Part shown: positions 21,554 to 32,493 of the stretch, one piece after another | How the letters are laid out: every line of letters starts with the position of its first letter | How positions within the stretch are numbered: the first letter of the stretch is position 1 | DNA from: Platanthera guangdongensis | Lineage: Eukaryota; Streptophyta; Magnoliopsida; Asparagales; Orchidaceae | Assembly (NCBI GenBank): GCA_039583875.1 | Contig: CM077167.1 | Span: forward strand, 150,119,010 to 150,183,009 | Reading direction: 5' to 3' | Length of the DNA stretch: 64,000 nt | The notes under the pieces: generated by a model | The model's database searches: none | The model's input: the letters and a program-made list of their open reading frames with translations, nothing else | Told to the model about the DNA's origin: nothing | Program-made: the position numbers and the translations under genes

Positions 21554-23420
21554 CAAAAAAAAAAATTCCCTCATAATGAGAATGCACTTCATGTGCCCAT
21601 CAAAATTCTTCTTCCATATGAAAACATCATTGGAGGTAATACCATCCACGTCGTCGCCGCCCAACATTCTTATGACTTCATTAATGTCAGGGGCGGACAT
21701 TAATGGTTGATGTGGAAATTTTTTTGTACCTATACGTAGCAATTAATTTGGTGCATTATAAAATTGAATCCGGACACTTTCGATCTGACGGCTGGGATTT
21801 CGGGAAAATATGACCTTATTTCTTTGAATTTCAAATACAATCATATTTCTCCACGTGTATTAACGTATTTGCACGTGCATCATAGATACATATACACACC
21901 AAAATATTTTTCGTTGGCATGAGACTAGTCTGGCGCTTCATGTGCCAATCACTAAAATTAACAAATAAGAGGATGAAGTTAAATTTAAATTTTATTTCCT
22001 CCTCCTGATCTCATCTAATTCCTTTCATCCCGTCCCGTCCTGCTCCTAGGGCATCTTCCTCGTATGCAATTTCTCCTCCGACTCCATCTGTGATAATGCC
22101 TCAATTTCGGCTAGGGCTCCTGCGCGTTACTCCCGCACCCCATCCTGTCGCACTCACCGTCCCCTCTGGGTACCTCTTGCCATCGCTGCAACTACGAGAT
22201 ATTTGTAACTAATTTCTCTTATTTTAACCTAGCGGACTGTGGCGTTCGTCTTCGGTAGCACTTCTACTACCTAAGGTCAGGTTTTCTCTTCCCCGAACAC
22301 TGACATCTCAGTGTTTCCAAATAACTGATTTCTCTAGTATCTCCTATTTCTAAATGGTACTCTTATTCCCTAGCATTTCGTTGGAGTGGTTATCAAATCT
22401 ACCCTGGTGAAGGAGGATTTGCTCATCTTCTCCATTGAAATGTCCATCGAGTAGCAGTATCACAGAGTGAAGGCTCCTCTTCGGGAAATCATTGTCTTCC
22501 GTCTGAAGTTGAAGTCCATCCAGGTATGCAATGCCTTCTCCTTTGCTTCTCCATCTATTGATACTGTTATTTCCCTTTGTTGCTCTCTTTGGTTATTTTC
22601 CTTCTCCAAATCTTTGTTCGCCTCTACAATGTCCACCTCCGTATATGCTAGGGCATCCTAACTCTTCTCGATTCAAAACTCATCAACTCCGTCCAAGTAT
22701 GTTGTACCTTCTATTCTTCGGGCACAACTTTTTATTTTACACTAAGATATCTATATTCAAGATGTATGATAAAATGTATCTTAGAAGATTATAACACTAA
22801 AAATGGTGCATGTTTTGAAGAGTAATCTCAATGTATGTTGTTTGGTTAATTAGTGTCTCAAATGTAGAATGTATGACATATATGTACTCTTAATTATGAT
22901 TTTTCATGCAAGAGTTCTCAAGCACAACAAGAGTGACAAACTGAACCAAGAGGAGGCAGTAAAACTACCACCGCATATGGACAACACATTCCAGTCCGAG
23001 TACCACACCTCTCATCTTCACGAGCTCGAGGATGCTTTTGAGGTGATTAATAACATACATGTTGATAAAAGGCTAATTGAAATCTTGGTTCACAAGTTCT
23101 CTCAGGTCAAGATTGCCATATTTGGGCCCTTCTCCATGCCTCATGTTCTCCATGAGGGGCCACTTAATACATTCTGTCTTCGAATTTTTGATCCAGAACA
23201 TGTTTTGTTTCGTCATTGTAATTATTTCCCTTTGTGTTCCGAATGATAATTATTAATGTATGATATTTGAACCCATAGTGGTGAGCTATTGAATGTATCA
23301 ATTTCACTGTCTTATATTTATTTTGAATTATATTATTAATGTATGATGTTATTCCACTATTCCATATTCTCTACACCTATAAGCAACTTAAAATTTCTTG
23401 TGATAATTTTCCAACACTTA

Positions 23421-23550
23421 GGCTCCGTTTGGGGGGACTTATTTTCACCGGTCAAGCGGTTACGACCGCATGAATCAGATCATAATTATGATCTGATTCA
23501 TGCGGTCGTAATCGCTTGACCGGTGAAAATATGTCGCCCCAAACGGAGCC
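23421..23550. mobile_element. Tourist-like MITE 1, a near-perfect foldback
   Basis: A 130 bp near-perfect inverted repeat with ends GGCTCCGTTTGGGG and CCCCAAACGGAGCC, flanked by TTA at 23418-23420 and 23551-23553. TTA duplications and this terminal sequence fit the PIF/Harbinger (Tourist) class. The centre is ATCATAATTATGAT. Confidence 0.88.
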
Positions 23551-23554
23551 TTAA

Positions 23555-23732
23555 GGGCGCTCCATTTGGCACAGTGTTTTTACTCTAGTGAATTGGACAA
23601 AAAACACCATTGTCATTGAATGAATGTTTGGCATGACAACGGTTAAAGCTCCTTAGGTGAGACCGCGTGTTCATGAACGACAGTTCATAACCACCTCATT
23701 CATGAACACCACCGCCATGCCAAACGGGGCCT
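23555..23732. mobile_element. Tourist-like MITE 2, next to MITE 1
   Basis: Ends GGGCGCTCCATTTGGCA and TGCCAAACGGGGCCT are imperfect inverted repeats. TAA flanks both sides (23552-23554 and 23733-23735), and the left copy overlaps the TTA of MITE 1. It is a different family from MITE 1, since the interiors differ. Confidence 0.7.
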
Positions 23733-24229
23733 TAAGAAGACTTTACTGCAACATTGGAATAATCAAAACAAGTGGTCAAGCTTCCTTACTGCCTACCTTT
23801 TGATTCCTAGTTAACTAAAACAAAATCGACTCTATTCAGCTTTTTGAGAACAAGACCTTGCCCAAGCATGGGTATTCTAGTATACCTGTTAATTGTATGT
23901 TATCTTATAGTTGATTTGCAATTGATCAGGTTCATCATGAAATTTCATCAGGATCCTGAAAAGCAGTGGAGAATGAAGCCCTCGATGAAGATTTGAACTT
24001 CATCGGAGAGGAAGCTTTAAACTTGTTTTGTTTTATCATCACTTTTTAAATAGCATTGTACATCATTATAAATAATCATGTAATGTATGATAATCAGTAA
24101 AAAAATATTTTTTTGCAACAATTCCTTAATCTAATTTGGTTTGGTGTCAATTCCTTAATCTTCACGAGCTGGACGATACTTTTAGTTATCATAAACTTCT
24201 ATTTGTTTTAAGTTTTTTTCTTAAGATGC

Positions 24230-24570
24230 AAAAGGTTGCGACATTTTTTTTCGGAAAATGTTATTGTAGAGTTTTAAATACGGTGACATTTTGCAAAAAA
24301 TATAGAGATAGAGTTAATATTTTCTCGACGTTTTTTAGAAAGTGTCACGATAGATCAATTATTTATCATGACGTTTTTTTTTTTAAAAATATCACGATAG
24401 AGCAATTGCAAATCGTGACGCTTTTTTATGAAAGCGTCGCAATGAGCTACGGTGATGGCCGCAATCATGACGATTTTGTGATGTTTTTTTAAATGTCACG
24501 AAAACTATCGCGACGCTTAAAAATTGTCACTGAAGGCATAAAAAAATATCACCATATAATGAATTTGTTG
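24230..24570 (+). repeat. Right subterminal repeats of the CACTA element
   Basis: Several copies of a unit of about 55 bp, with TGACG followed by a T run, AAA.TGTCACGATAG and AGCAATT. Related TGACG/CGTCA motifs lie at the left end (20750-20960). Subterminal motif arrays like these bind transposase in CACTA elements. Confidence 0.65.
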
Positions 24571-24578
24571 TAGTGCAA

Positions 24579-24932
24579 GAAACTAGCCTTCTCCTTAAGA
24601 ACTTATAGGTTCTAGTAGTGCTTTTCCTGTCTTCTTTGCAACCTGCAAAATCTGCATCTGAAAATCCTGTTAGATCAAAATCCCTATTTCTATGGTACCA
24701 TAGGCCAAGATCTGGTGTGCACTTAACATATCTCAAGATTCTCTTTGCAGCAGAGTAATGAGATTCTTTAGGGCAGGGCTGATACCTAGCACAGACACAT
24801 GTAGCATACATGATGTCAGACCTACTAACAGTTAGGTATAGAAGGGAGCCAATTATCCCTCTATACAAAGACTCATCAACAGATTTCCCTGCTTCATCTT
24901 TGCATATAGACATACTTGACCACATGAGAGTT
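24579..24932 (-). pseudogene. pol: RT end and RNase H start of element C, between the CACTA element and D
   Basis: The minus frame reads [43 protein letters not shown] and [19 protein letters not shown], then ends at the CACTA element in RRRLVS. It joins the RT fragment right of D at ENASTM. The SDAD box of RNase H is present. Confidence 0.92.
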
Positions 24933-24937
24933 CTCAT

Positions 24938-26602
24938 TGTTAAAATTTCTCAAGGTGGTCAGCAAGATAGCCAAAACTCCAAATTAATATCTTCGGCACT
25001 ACTCAGTTCACACTTTGATCTAGCGGAAAAACAGGGAGCAAGCTCAACCCACCAAGCACATGGAAGGACAAGCAGATCTTATATTCATTTAACTTCTTTA
25101 CAAGGCGAGGTATACGTAGCGAGACATGATTTCGCTAGTATAAACAGCTGAAACAGAAAGCACAAAAACAAGCCGGGCGGACAGTACTGGAAACCGCCGA
25201 GACCGCCAAGTCGCCAAGACTGCCAAATCCGCCCGCGCTGAAGCTGCAATCCGCCGAATAGACGCGGAGTCCGCCGAAGCCGCGAGGCCGCGCGGACACA
25301 CCGTTATTTGCCTACTACTGCTGATGAACTGAGGAGCAAACCGCCTACCCGCCTGAAGCTGGCGGACAGGTTAATGAAGCTGGCAAAGTTGAAACAGAGA
25401 ACTGACAAGCTGTAGAGCGACCTGCTGAATCCGCAGAGACCGCACACTTACAAGTACTTGACCGAAGTCAAAGCCAAACTCCTGGCTCCTTGAAGATACC
25501 CGCGTGACCTGCACACAGCAATAGTAAACTCTGAATCAATCCGCGCGGACAGAAAACCGAGACCGCAGCACCTCACCGAGCCCCACTTACTGTACACTCA
25601 GTTACTGTATACGTGCCGGGGGGTCCTATTCATAGGCGAGGTGAGGAGTGTGGTCACTGCCCTAGATATAGAGACACCGCCCCAGCTCGCGTGCTAGCAA
25701 CACACCATCCGCTGAGTCCGCAAGGACTTAGCCGGATTCCAAGGACCAAACCGCTAGGAGCAAGACACCTTTGGGCGAACCCTCATCAGTCCGACCAGGC
25801 TATGCGGACAAGGCAATAGCCCGCAAAGCCTCCAAACACCGCAGGACAGCATCCCCCTTCAGTGATTGTCCGTACACCAAGAGGCAGTCCGCATATCACC
25901 ATAACAATGCCTCCATCCGCCACAAGCCCACGACCAAAGGCAGTCCGCCCGGTCAACAACGGGCTTGGCGGATACTGCGGACACCCTAGTCTTATTACAG
26001 AGTGTGACCAAGTCCAGAATCACCAAAAGGCCTAACGCGAGTTCGGCGGACATTAATCCGTCTGCCAAACAACCAAACAACACAGACCGCCAAATCCTGC
26101 CAAAGCAAAGCAATCCGCAAGCTACTTGCACGCCTGCCCAACACAACGGCCATTTGCCGGACTCCACACATAGTCCGCCACAGCAACAGCAGTGCTGTAC
26201 TACCAGAGCTCGGCAAGGCCTCAGCCAAACTCTAAGGTCAGTCCGCAACAGCGAACACCGCGGACACACCAGTCCGCCAGCCTCTCAGCGGATAGCACCC
26301 AATCCGCCGGAAGCACAAGCTTGCAATACGGCCACTGAGCCACGTACACCAGTCCGCGAAACTGTATCTGCTCAGGCCGCTCCTTGGCTAAACCAATCAG
26401 CCAACGCCCTATCCGCAGATAACAGACCGCCCAAGCCGCGGACTAAAACTGCACAACCCGCTCAGAAGAACAGCCGGCTTCCACTAGACCTTCCACCAGG
26501 CCGCATAACAGCAGTCCGCCCAGTCCGCCCAGTCTGCCGGATCTGTCCGCTTAGGCCGCCCGGCCTGTCCCATAAACCACTTCCAATTCACAAATTTCAA
26601 CA
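24938..26602 (-). repeat. 3' LTR of D (left, 1665 bp)
   Basis: Ends are TGTTAAAATTTCTC and TTTCAACA as read on plus. The section from about 25200 to 26560 is packed with GTCCGC and GCGGAC/CCGCGG motifs. A long plus-strand open frame (25965-26618) arises from this biased sequence and is not credible as a gene. Confidence 0.93.
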
Positions 26603-28144
26603 CTCCCCCTTGAAGTGAGAAGTGGTGATCAAGCCCAGCAAACTACGCAACCACTCAAAAGGCCCCTTCGACAGTGGCTTCGTGAAGATGTCAGCAAGAT
26701 TGTCTTCACTCCGAACATGCCCGACCAGCAGAGATCCCTCCAACACCTTCTCCCTTATAAAGTGGTGATCGATCTCAATGTGCTTGGTCCTGCCGTGACA
26801 TACTGGATTGTTAACCAGCTTGAGAGCACTCTCTTTGTCACCCCAGAGTAAAGTTGGCCCTTGCACTTCTTCATGAACATCCTCTATAAGCCTCCTCAAC
26901 CAGATGACTTCCCGAGCAGCCAAGGCCGAAGCCTTATACTCTGCCTCTGTAGTTGAGACGGACACCGAGTCCTGCTTCTTGCTACACCACGAGATGGCAG
27001 CTGAACCGCAAGTGAACACATAACCTGAAGTCGATCTTCGATCATCCGAATCACCGCCATAGTCAACATCTGTGAAACCAAGCAATGAAAACTCCGAGTC
27101 CCTTCTATAGAGGAGTCCCATGTCAGGAGTTGACTTGACATACTTTAGAATACTCTTTGCCGCCACTAGATGAGACTTCCTTGGTTCAGCCATAAACCGA
27201 CTTACTCGGCCAACAGCGTAAGCAATGTCTGGCCTTGTAATCGTCAGGTAGATCAAGCTCCAAACAAGAGCCCTGAACACCAAGGGCTCAGGAAGAATTC
27301 TTCCCTCATCTCGTCGAAGCTTTAGCCCATGTTCCAGTGGAGTAGAGCACTTCTTCCCTTCGCCCATGCCGAACCGCTTCACAATGCGATCTGCATACCC
27401 TTTTTGGCAAATGAGAATCCCGCACTCCTTCCTCTGCACCTCAAGACCGAGAAAGTGATGAAGCCCTCCCAAGTCTTTCATCTCGAAGCGTATAGCAAGC
27501 TCAGCCCTGAGTCTTGCTACTTCCTCCTCCGAATTTCCTATTATGACCATGTCATCCACATATAGTAGGACCAAGACTTGAAGCTCCCCCTTCTTATTGA
27601 TGAACAAGCTGGAATCTGAGTTGGAAGCAAGATAACCGTAGAACTGCAAGTACTCTGCTATCTTTCCATACCAAGCTCTAGGAGCTTGCTTCAACCCATT
27701 GAGAGCCTTCCTGAGCTTGAAGACATAGCCCAGATGATCTTCAGAAATAAATCCAAGTGGCTGATCCATGAAGATGTCCTTATCAATTTCTCCGTAAAGA
27801 AAGGCATTCTTTACATCAAGCTGCCGCATCCTCCATCCCTTGCTTGCAGCCAAGGCGATCACCACTCTAACTGAAGTCATCTTTGCAACTGGACTAAGCA
27901 TCTCCTCATAGTCTTCTCCGTACTGTTGTGATAATCCTCGAGCGACCAGGCGAGCTTTATATCTATCAATGCTCCCATCAACCTTCTTCTTCAACTTAAA
28001 CACCCACTTGCAAGTCACTGGAGTAATGCCATCAACCTTGGGCACAAGATCACAGGTTTCATTCTTCTTGAGAGCAGCAATCTCTTCCTTCATGGCATCT
28101 TCCCACTCCTTAACTCTAGTGGCCTTGTTGAAGCTTGCAGGCTC
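26597..28144 (-). CDS. pol: RT and RNase H of D
   Basis: This continues in the same frame after the single stop at 28145-28147. RT motifs are [42 protein letters not shown] and the intact catalytic YVDD; RNase H shows TDVDYGGDSDDRRSTSGY, STTEAEY and GRTKHIEIDHHFIREKV. It would copy the element RNA into DNA and remove the RNA strand. The stop codon TGA is formed by the first bases of the 3' LTR (26597-26599), so the frame runs through the purine tract into the LTR. An ATG at 28091-28093 is the first internal Met but is unlikely to be a real start. Confidence 0.93.
   Translation of the reverse strand, partial: EPASFNKATRVKEWEDAMKEEIAALKKNETCDLVPKVDGITPVTCKWVFKLKKKVDGSIDRYKARLVARGLSQQYGEDYEEMLSPVAKMTSVRVVIALAASKGWRMRQLDVKNAFLYGEIDKDIFMDQPLGFISEDHLGYVFKLRKALNGLKQAPRAWYGKIAEYLQFYGYLASNSDSSLFINKKGELQVLVLLYVDDMVIIGNSEEEVARLRAELAIRFEMKDLGGLHHFLGLEVQRKECGILICQKGYADRIVKRFGMGEGKKCSTPLEHGLKLRRDEGRILPEPLVFRALVWSLIYLTITRPDIAYAVGRVSRFMAEPRKSHLVAAKSILKYVKSTPDMGLLYRRDSEFSLLGFTDVDYGGDSDDRRSTSGYVFTCGSAAISWCSKKQDSVSVSTTEAEYKASALAAREVIWLRRLIEDVHEEVQGPTLLWGDKESALKLVNNPVCHGRTKHIEIDHHFIREKVLEGSLLVGHVRSEDNLADIFTKPLSKGPFEWLRSLLGLITTSHFKGEC
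26603..26612 (-). other. Purine tract of D
   Basis: On the minus strand AAGGGGGAG lies directly before the LTR start TGTTGAAA. Confidence 0.85.
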
Positions 28145-30679
28145 TCACTCATCCAGAGGACCTGCAAAGAAGTAGGAGACAAAGCTCACTGCATTCCCAT
28201 CATAGTAACGAGTCGGTGGCTTAATAACCCTCTTCGATCTTCGAAGGGTCGGCTCCTTGCTTACTGCTTCCGTTGCTTCTTCGGGCTCAACTCCTACTTG
28301 GGGCAAGCATTGAGTAGTGCTCCCCCTGCTTCCTGAGCCAGAAGGCTCAGCCTTGGAGTTAGAAGCAACAGGAGCTGCTGGTGAAACAGCAAGCTCCTCC
28401 TCCAAGCCTTCAGCAGCCACCAAGGGTTCTTCATCAACCTTGCTACCGGTTAGCTCAACCGAGCTACCTCCATACAGCGTCAGCTCGTCAAAGACAACGT
28501 CTCTTGACACAACAAACTTCTTCGTCGTAGGATCCATGCATTTCCATCCCTTCTTCCGCTCATCGTAGCCAACAAAGACAAGCTTCCTTACCTTTGCATC
28601 CAGCTTAGTCCGTGAAGCATCCGGGACATGCACATAGCAAGTTGAACCGAACACCCGAAGGTGTCCCACACTTGGCTTCTCCTTCAGCAACAACTCAAAA
28701 GGAGTTTTCATGTTTATTGGGCTGAGTGGCATCTTGTTGATGACGTAAGAAGCACAAGACATTCCCTCCGCCCAAAAGGACCTTGGGATGTCTTTCGCAT
28801 GAAGCCAGCATTTGCAAGTCTCCGTCAAATGACGGATCTTCTGCTCCGCTACTCCATTTTGTTGTGGACTGTGAGCACAAGTGAGCTCTCGTTGGATCCC
28901 GTGCTTCCTGCAGAAGTTAAAAAACTCGGAGGAGATAAACTCACTGCCGTTATCAGTTCTAAGCTTCTTGATCTGCAAGCCAAGCTGGCCTTCCACCAAC
29001 TCCTTGAACTCCACAAACAACCGGAAAGCTTCTGACTTCTCCTTCAAGAAATAAACCCAAGTATATCTTGAGTAGTCATCAACCAAGACAAGCATGTATC
29101 TGCTTCCACCAAGGCTGGCCGTGACAGTTGGTCCCATCAAGTCGCCATGAATGCACTCCAATGGTAGCTTGCTCCTTGTTTGTGATTTATCAAACAGAAG
29201 GCGATGTGCCTTACCGTATTGACACCCCGCGCAAACATGCCTGTCACCAAAGGTGGATAACTTAGGCAGACCTCTCACCAAACTTCTATTAGCCATAGCC
29301 TTCAGCTTGTCCATGCCTACATGCCCCAGCCTCTCATGCCAGATAGCAGCGCTATCGTTGGCTCTCATACGATCAACAGAAGCATTAGTAGCAAGAACAA
29401 ATAAGTTCTTGACCTTCCTCCCTATATGAGCAACATCAGCCTTAACCGCTGATACGTTGCGAAGGAACCTTACGTCTGTTGGCCCAAACAGAATGTGATA
29501 ACCAGCATCTACTGCATTGGTCACCGAGAAGAGGTTCTTCTTCATGCCCGACACGTGATACACACTCCTTAATGTGAGTGGCCCTTGATCACTACCCAAA
29601 GACACGACCCCCTCTTTCTCTACTGCATAAACAGTATTATCAGCAGTGATAATAGCTTCATTACCTGAGTATGCTTGCATGGAGGAGAACTTCGATTTGT
29701 CTCCGGTGAGGTGATGACCACACCCAGAGTCCACGATCCACTCGCCGTTGAAGTCCTCAGCAGACAAGGAACGGACACAAGTGCCCGTCATGAAAGCTCT
29801 GCCCCATTCTGCTTCCTCACTCCTAGAGCAAGCTTCCTTCTTTCCTGCAGCATGCCCAGGCTGCTGCTTGACCTTGCAGTCCCGCTTGAAGTGGCCTCGC
29901 TGATAACACCGATAGCACTTCAAGTTCTTCTTCCAATCCTTTGGAGCAGCGCTCCTCTCCGGCTGATATGAAGTTGAAGGCTCCTTCTCACCAGCGACCT
30001 GCTTCATCTTCTTCCCTTCCCATCCTTTCTTCTTCTTGTCTGAGAAGAGTGCTTCACTGCCTTCCTGATTGATATTAACTCCAGCCATCTGCCTTGCCAA
30101 GCTCTCCTGTGATGCAAGCAGGTTCTCAAGCTCCAGCAGAGATGGCTGAGTAGCCCAACCTTGAACAGATGTCACAAAGGCAACATACTCCTTCCGCAAG
30201 CCGCGGATTATGTGCCTTTTCATCTTAGCCTCAGAGATAGGCTCATCAAGATCAAGTGACGACAGCTCAGCACATAAGCTCTTCATCTTCAGGAAGTACT
30301 TAGAGATGGTAAGGTCTCCTTGAGTTGTCCTGACCAACTCATTTTCCAGGAACTGAAGTCGCGCCATATTCTTCCTTTTGAACAACTCATCAATGGTTGT
30401 CCAAATATCAGCAGCCAACTCACATCCAATGATGTGATCAAATAGTTCTGGTGACACGGCCCTCTTGAGAATAAACTCTGCCTTAGCATTTGTTTTTCTC
30501 CAAAGCCTAACCTGCCCAGCAGTACCAAACGCAGCAGTGACTTCCTGTCTGTCATCACCACCGACGACTTCCCACAGCTCCTCGCCAAGAAGATAACTCT
30601 TCATGCACGACTTCCACTTCTTGAAGTTAGTCGGCATTAAGAGTTTAATGCCAAGACCTCTTGCATAACTTCCTTCCAT
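28145..30679 (-). CDS. gag-pol: gag, protease and integrase of D (844 codons before a stop)
   Basis: ATG 30679 (MEGSYARGL) opens the polyprotein. Residues 15-200 are UBN2-type gag, with a zinc knuckle CYRCYQRGHFKRDC at 255-268 and the protease active site WIVDSGC at 314-320. These are followed by a GAG-pre-integrase HHCC region (WHERLGHVGMDKL ... CAGCQYGKAH) and the integrase core with HGDLMGP, RTDNGSEF and SPQQNGVAEQ, so the D,D,E residues are present. It ends at a TGA (28145-28147), after which the frame stays open through RT and RNase H. One nonsense change thus separates this copy from a full polyprotein, unless it is read through. Confidence 0.93.
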   Translation of the reverse strand: MEGSYARGLGIKLLMPTNFKKWKSCMKSYLLGEELWEVVGGDDRQEVTAAFGTAGQVRLWRKTNAKAEFILKRAVSPELFDHIIGCELAADIWTTIDELFKRKNMARLQFLENELVRTTQGDLTISKYFLKMKSLCAELSSLDLDEPISEAKMKRHIIRGLRKEYVAFVTSVQGWATQPSLLELENLLASQESLARQMAGVNINQEGSEALFSDKKKKGWEGKKMKQVAGEKEPSTSYQPERSAAPKDWKKNLKCYRCYQRGHFKRDCKVKQQPGHAAGKKEACSRSEEAEWGRAFMTGTCVRSLSAEDFNGEWIVDSGCGHHLTGDKSKFSSMQAYSGNEAIITADNTVYAVEKEGVVSLGSDQGPLTLRSVYHVSGMKKNLFSVTNAVDAGYHILFGPTDVRFLRNVSAVKADVAHIGRKVKNLFVLATNASVDRMRANDSAAIWHERLGHVGMDKLKAMANRSLVRGLPKLSTFGDRHVCAGCQYGKAHRLLFDKSQTRSKLPLECIHGDLMGPTVTASLGGSRYMLVLVDDYSRYTWVYFLKEKSEAFRLFVEFKELVEGQLGLQIKKLRTDNGSEFISSEFFNFCRKHGIQRELTCAHSPQQNGVAEQKIRHLTETCKCWLHAKDIPRSFWAEGMSCASYVINKMPLSPINMKTPFELLLKEKPSVGHLRVFGSTCYVHVPDASRTKLDAKVRKLVFVGYDERKKGWKCMDPTTKKFVVSRDVVFDELTLYGGSSVELTGSKVDEEPLVAAEGLEEELAVSPAAPVASNSKAEPSGSGSRGSTTQCLPQVGVEPEEATEAVSKEPTLRRSKRVIKPPTRYYDGNAVSFVSYFFAGPLDE

Positions 30680-30792
30680 TGCAACAACTACTTGGAAAAG
30701 CCTTCAGAAGCTCAAAGCACCAACACATGTTGATCACCACTCAAACACAGAGCATAACACTGGTTGAAGACCGCTCAAGCAACTGAACCTCC

Positions 30793-30803
30793 CTCTGATA
30801 CCA
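30793..30803 (-). other. Primer binding site of D
   Basis: On the minus strand TGGTATCAGAG starts directly at the LTR end, with no spacer. It matches initiator Met-tRNA. Confidence 0.88.
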
Positions 30804-32488
30804 TGTTAAAATTTCTTAAGGTGGTTAGCAAGATAGCCCAAACTCCAAATTAATATCTTCGGCACTACCCAGTTCACACTTTGATCTAGCGGAAAAATAG
30901 GGAGCAAGCTCAACACACCATGCACATGGAAGAACAAGCAAATCTTATATTCATTTAACTTCTTTACAAGGCGAGGTATACGTAGCGAGACATGATTTCG
31001 CTAGTATAAACAGCTGAAACAGAAAGCACAAAAACAAGACGGGAGGACAGCACTGGAAACCGCCAAGACCGCCAAGTCGCCAAGACCGCCGAATCCGCCC
31101 GCGCTGAAGCTGCAATCCGCCGAATAAACACGGAGTCCGCTGAATAGACACAGAGTCTGCCGAAGCCGCGAGGCCGTGCGAACACACCGTTATTTGCCTA
31201 CTACTGCTGATGAACTGAGGAGCAAACCGCCTACCCGCTTGAAGCTGGAGGATAGGTTAATGAAGCTGGCAAAGTTGAAATAGAGAGCTGACAAGCCGCA
31301 GAGCGACCTGCTGAATCCGCAGAGACCGCACACTTCCAAGTACTTGACCGAAGTCAAAGCCAAAGTCCTGGCTCCTTGAAGCTACCCCCGCGACCTGCAC
31401 ACAACAACAGTAAACTCTGAATCAATCCGTGCGGACAGAAAACCGAGACCGCAGCACCTCATCGAGCCCCACTTACTGTTCACTCAGTTATTGTATACGT
31501 GTCGGAGGTTCTTATTTATAGGCGAGGTGAGGAGTGTGGTCACCGCCTTAGAGATAGAGACACCGCCCCAGCTCGCGCGCTAGCAACACACCGTCCGCTG
31601 AGTCCGCAAGGACTTAGCCGGATTCCAAGGACCAAACCGCCCGGAGCAAGACACCTTTGGGCGAACCCTCATAAGTCCGCCCAGGCTATGTGGACAAGGC
31701 AATAACCCGCAAAGCCTCCAAACACCGCAGTACAGCATTCCCCTTCAGTGACTGTCCGCACACCAAGAGGCAGTCCGTATATCACCATAGCAACGCCTCC
31801 ATCCGCCATAAGCCCATGACTAAAGGCAGTCTGCCCGGTCAACAACGGGCTTGGAGGATACTGCAGACACCCTGGTCTTGTGACAGAGTGTGACCAAGTC
31901 CAGAATCACCAAAAGGCCTAACGCGAGTTCGGCGGACATTAATCTGTCCGCCAAACAACCAAGCAACACAGACCGCCAAATCCTGCCAAAGCAAAGCAGT
32001 CCGCAAGCTACTTGCACGCCTGCCCAACACAACGACCATCTGCCGGACTCCACACAAAGTCCGCCACAGCAACAGCAGTGCTGTACTACCATAGCTCGGC
32101 AAGGCCTCAGCCAAACTCTAAGGCCAGTCCGCAACAGCGAATATCGTGGACACACCAGTCCGCCAGCCTCTCAGCGGATAGCACCCAATCCGCCGGAAGC
32201 ACAAGCTTGCAACACGGCCACTGAGCAACGTACACCAGTCCGCGGAACTGTATCCGCTTAGGCCGCTCCTTGGCTAAACCAATCAGCCAACGCCCTATCC
32301 ACAGATAACAGACCGCCCAAGCCGCGGACTAAAACTGCACAACCCGCTCAGAAGAACAGCCGGCTTCCACTAGACCTTCCACCAGGCCGCATAACAATAG
32401 TCCGCCCAGTCCGCCCAGTCCGCCGGATCTGTCCGCTTAGGCCGCCCAGCCTGTCCCATAAACCACTTCCACTTCACAAATTTCAACA
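30804..32488 (-). repeat. 5' LTR of D (right, 1685 bp)
   Basis: The partner of 24938-26602. About nine substitutions are seen by eye in the first 170 bases. It is about 20 bp longer, mainly through a local duplication near 31125-31160 (GAATA.ACACGGAGTCCGC / GAATAGACACAGAGTCTGC). It holds the same GTCCGC/GCGGAC clusters (31060-32440). Confidence 0.93.
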
Positions 32489-32493
32489 CTCAT

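Larger units (their letters stand above)
22400..24040 (+). pseudogene. Exon-like fragments inside the CACTA element
   Basis: Three short stretches look coding. The first (about 22408-22520, DLLIFSIEMS then a stop, then VKAPLREIIVFRLKLKSIQ) ends at CAG|GTATGC, a donor-like site. The second (about 22912-23246) follows an AG and reads VLKHNKSDKLNQEEAVKLPP...LHELEDAFEVIN. The third (about 23965-24030) reads AVENEALDEDLNFIGEEAL. They may be captured exons of one host gene, as CACTA elements are known to do, but I do not recognise the protein. A pair of MITEs lies between the second and third stretches. Confidence 0.4.
20719..24575. mobile_element. Non-autonomous CACTA transposon (3857 bp) in C
   Basis: The left end is CACTACAAGATATATG and the right end, read in reverse, is CACTACAACAAATTC. 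The 3 bp target duplication CAA is at 20716-20718 and 24576-24578. Removing the element rejoins the RNase H frame of C. No transposase frame is visible, so movement would depend on another CACTA element. Subterminal regions hold repeated ATGACG/CGTCAC motifs; the interior holds two MITEs and exon-like fragments. Confidence 0.92.
24938..32488 (-). mobile_element. Element D: near-intact copia retrotransposon
   Basis: A 7551 bp element with target duplication CTCAT at 24933-24937 and 32489-32493, inserted in the RT of element C. On the minus strand the order is LTR, primer site directly at the LTR end, one gag-pol frame, purine tract, LTR. Only one in-frame stop breaks the polyprotein. It differs from B, C, E and F in having one gag zinc knuckle, a gag-pol fusion without a junction stop, GC-rich LTRs and no ORF3. 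I place it in Ty1/copia outside Sirevirus, perhaps near Tork/TAR. Confidence 0.95.

Noticed and set aside
22869..23246. Active host gene inside the CACTA element
   Set aside because: Only short exon-like pieces with stops between them; no full-length frame, and the MITEs interrupt the region.
25965..26618. 217-codon open frame on plus in the left LTR of D
   Set aside because: Antisense to the element, made of the GTCCGC-rich repeat, and broken in the matching right LTR (31890-32261).
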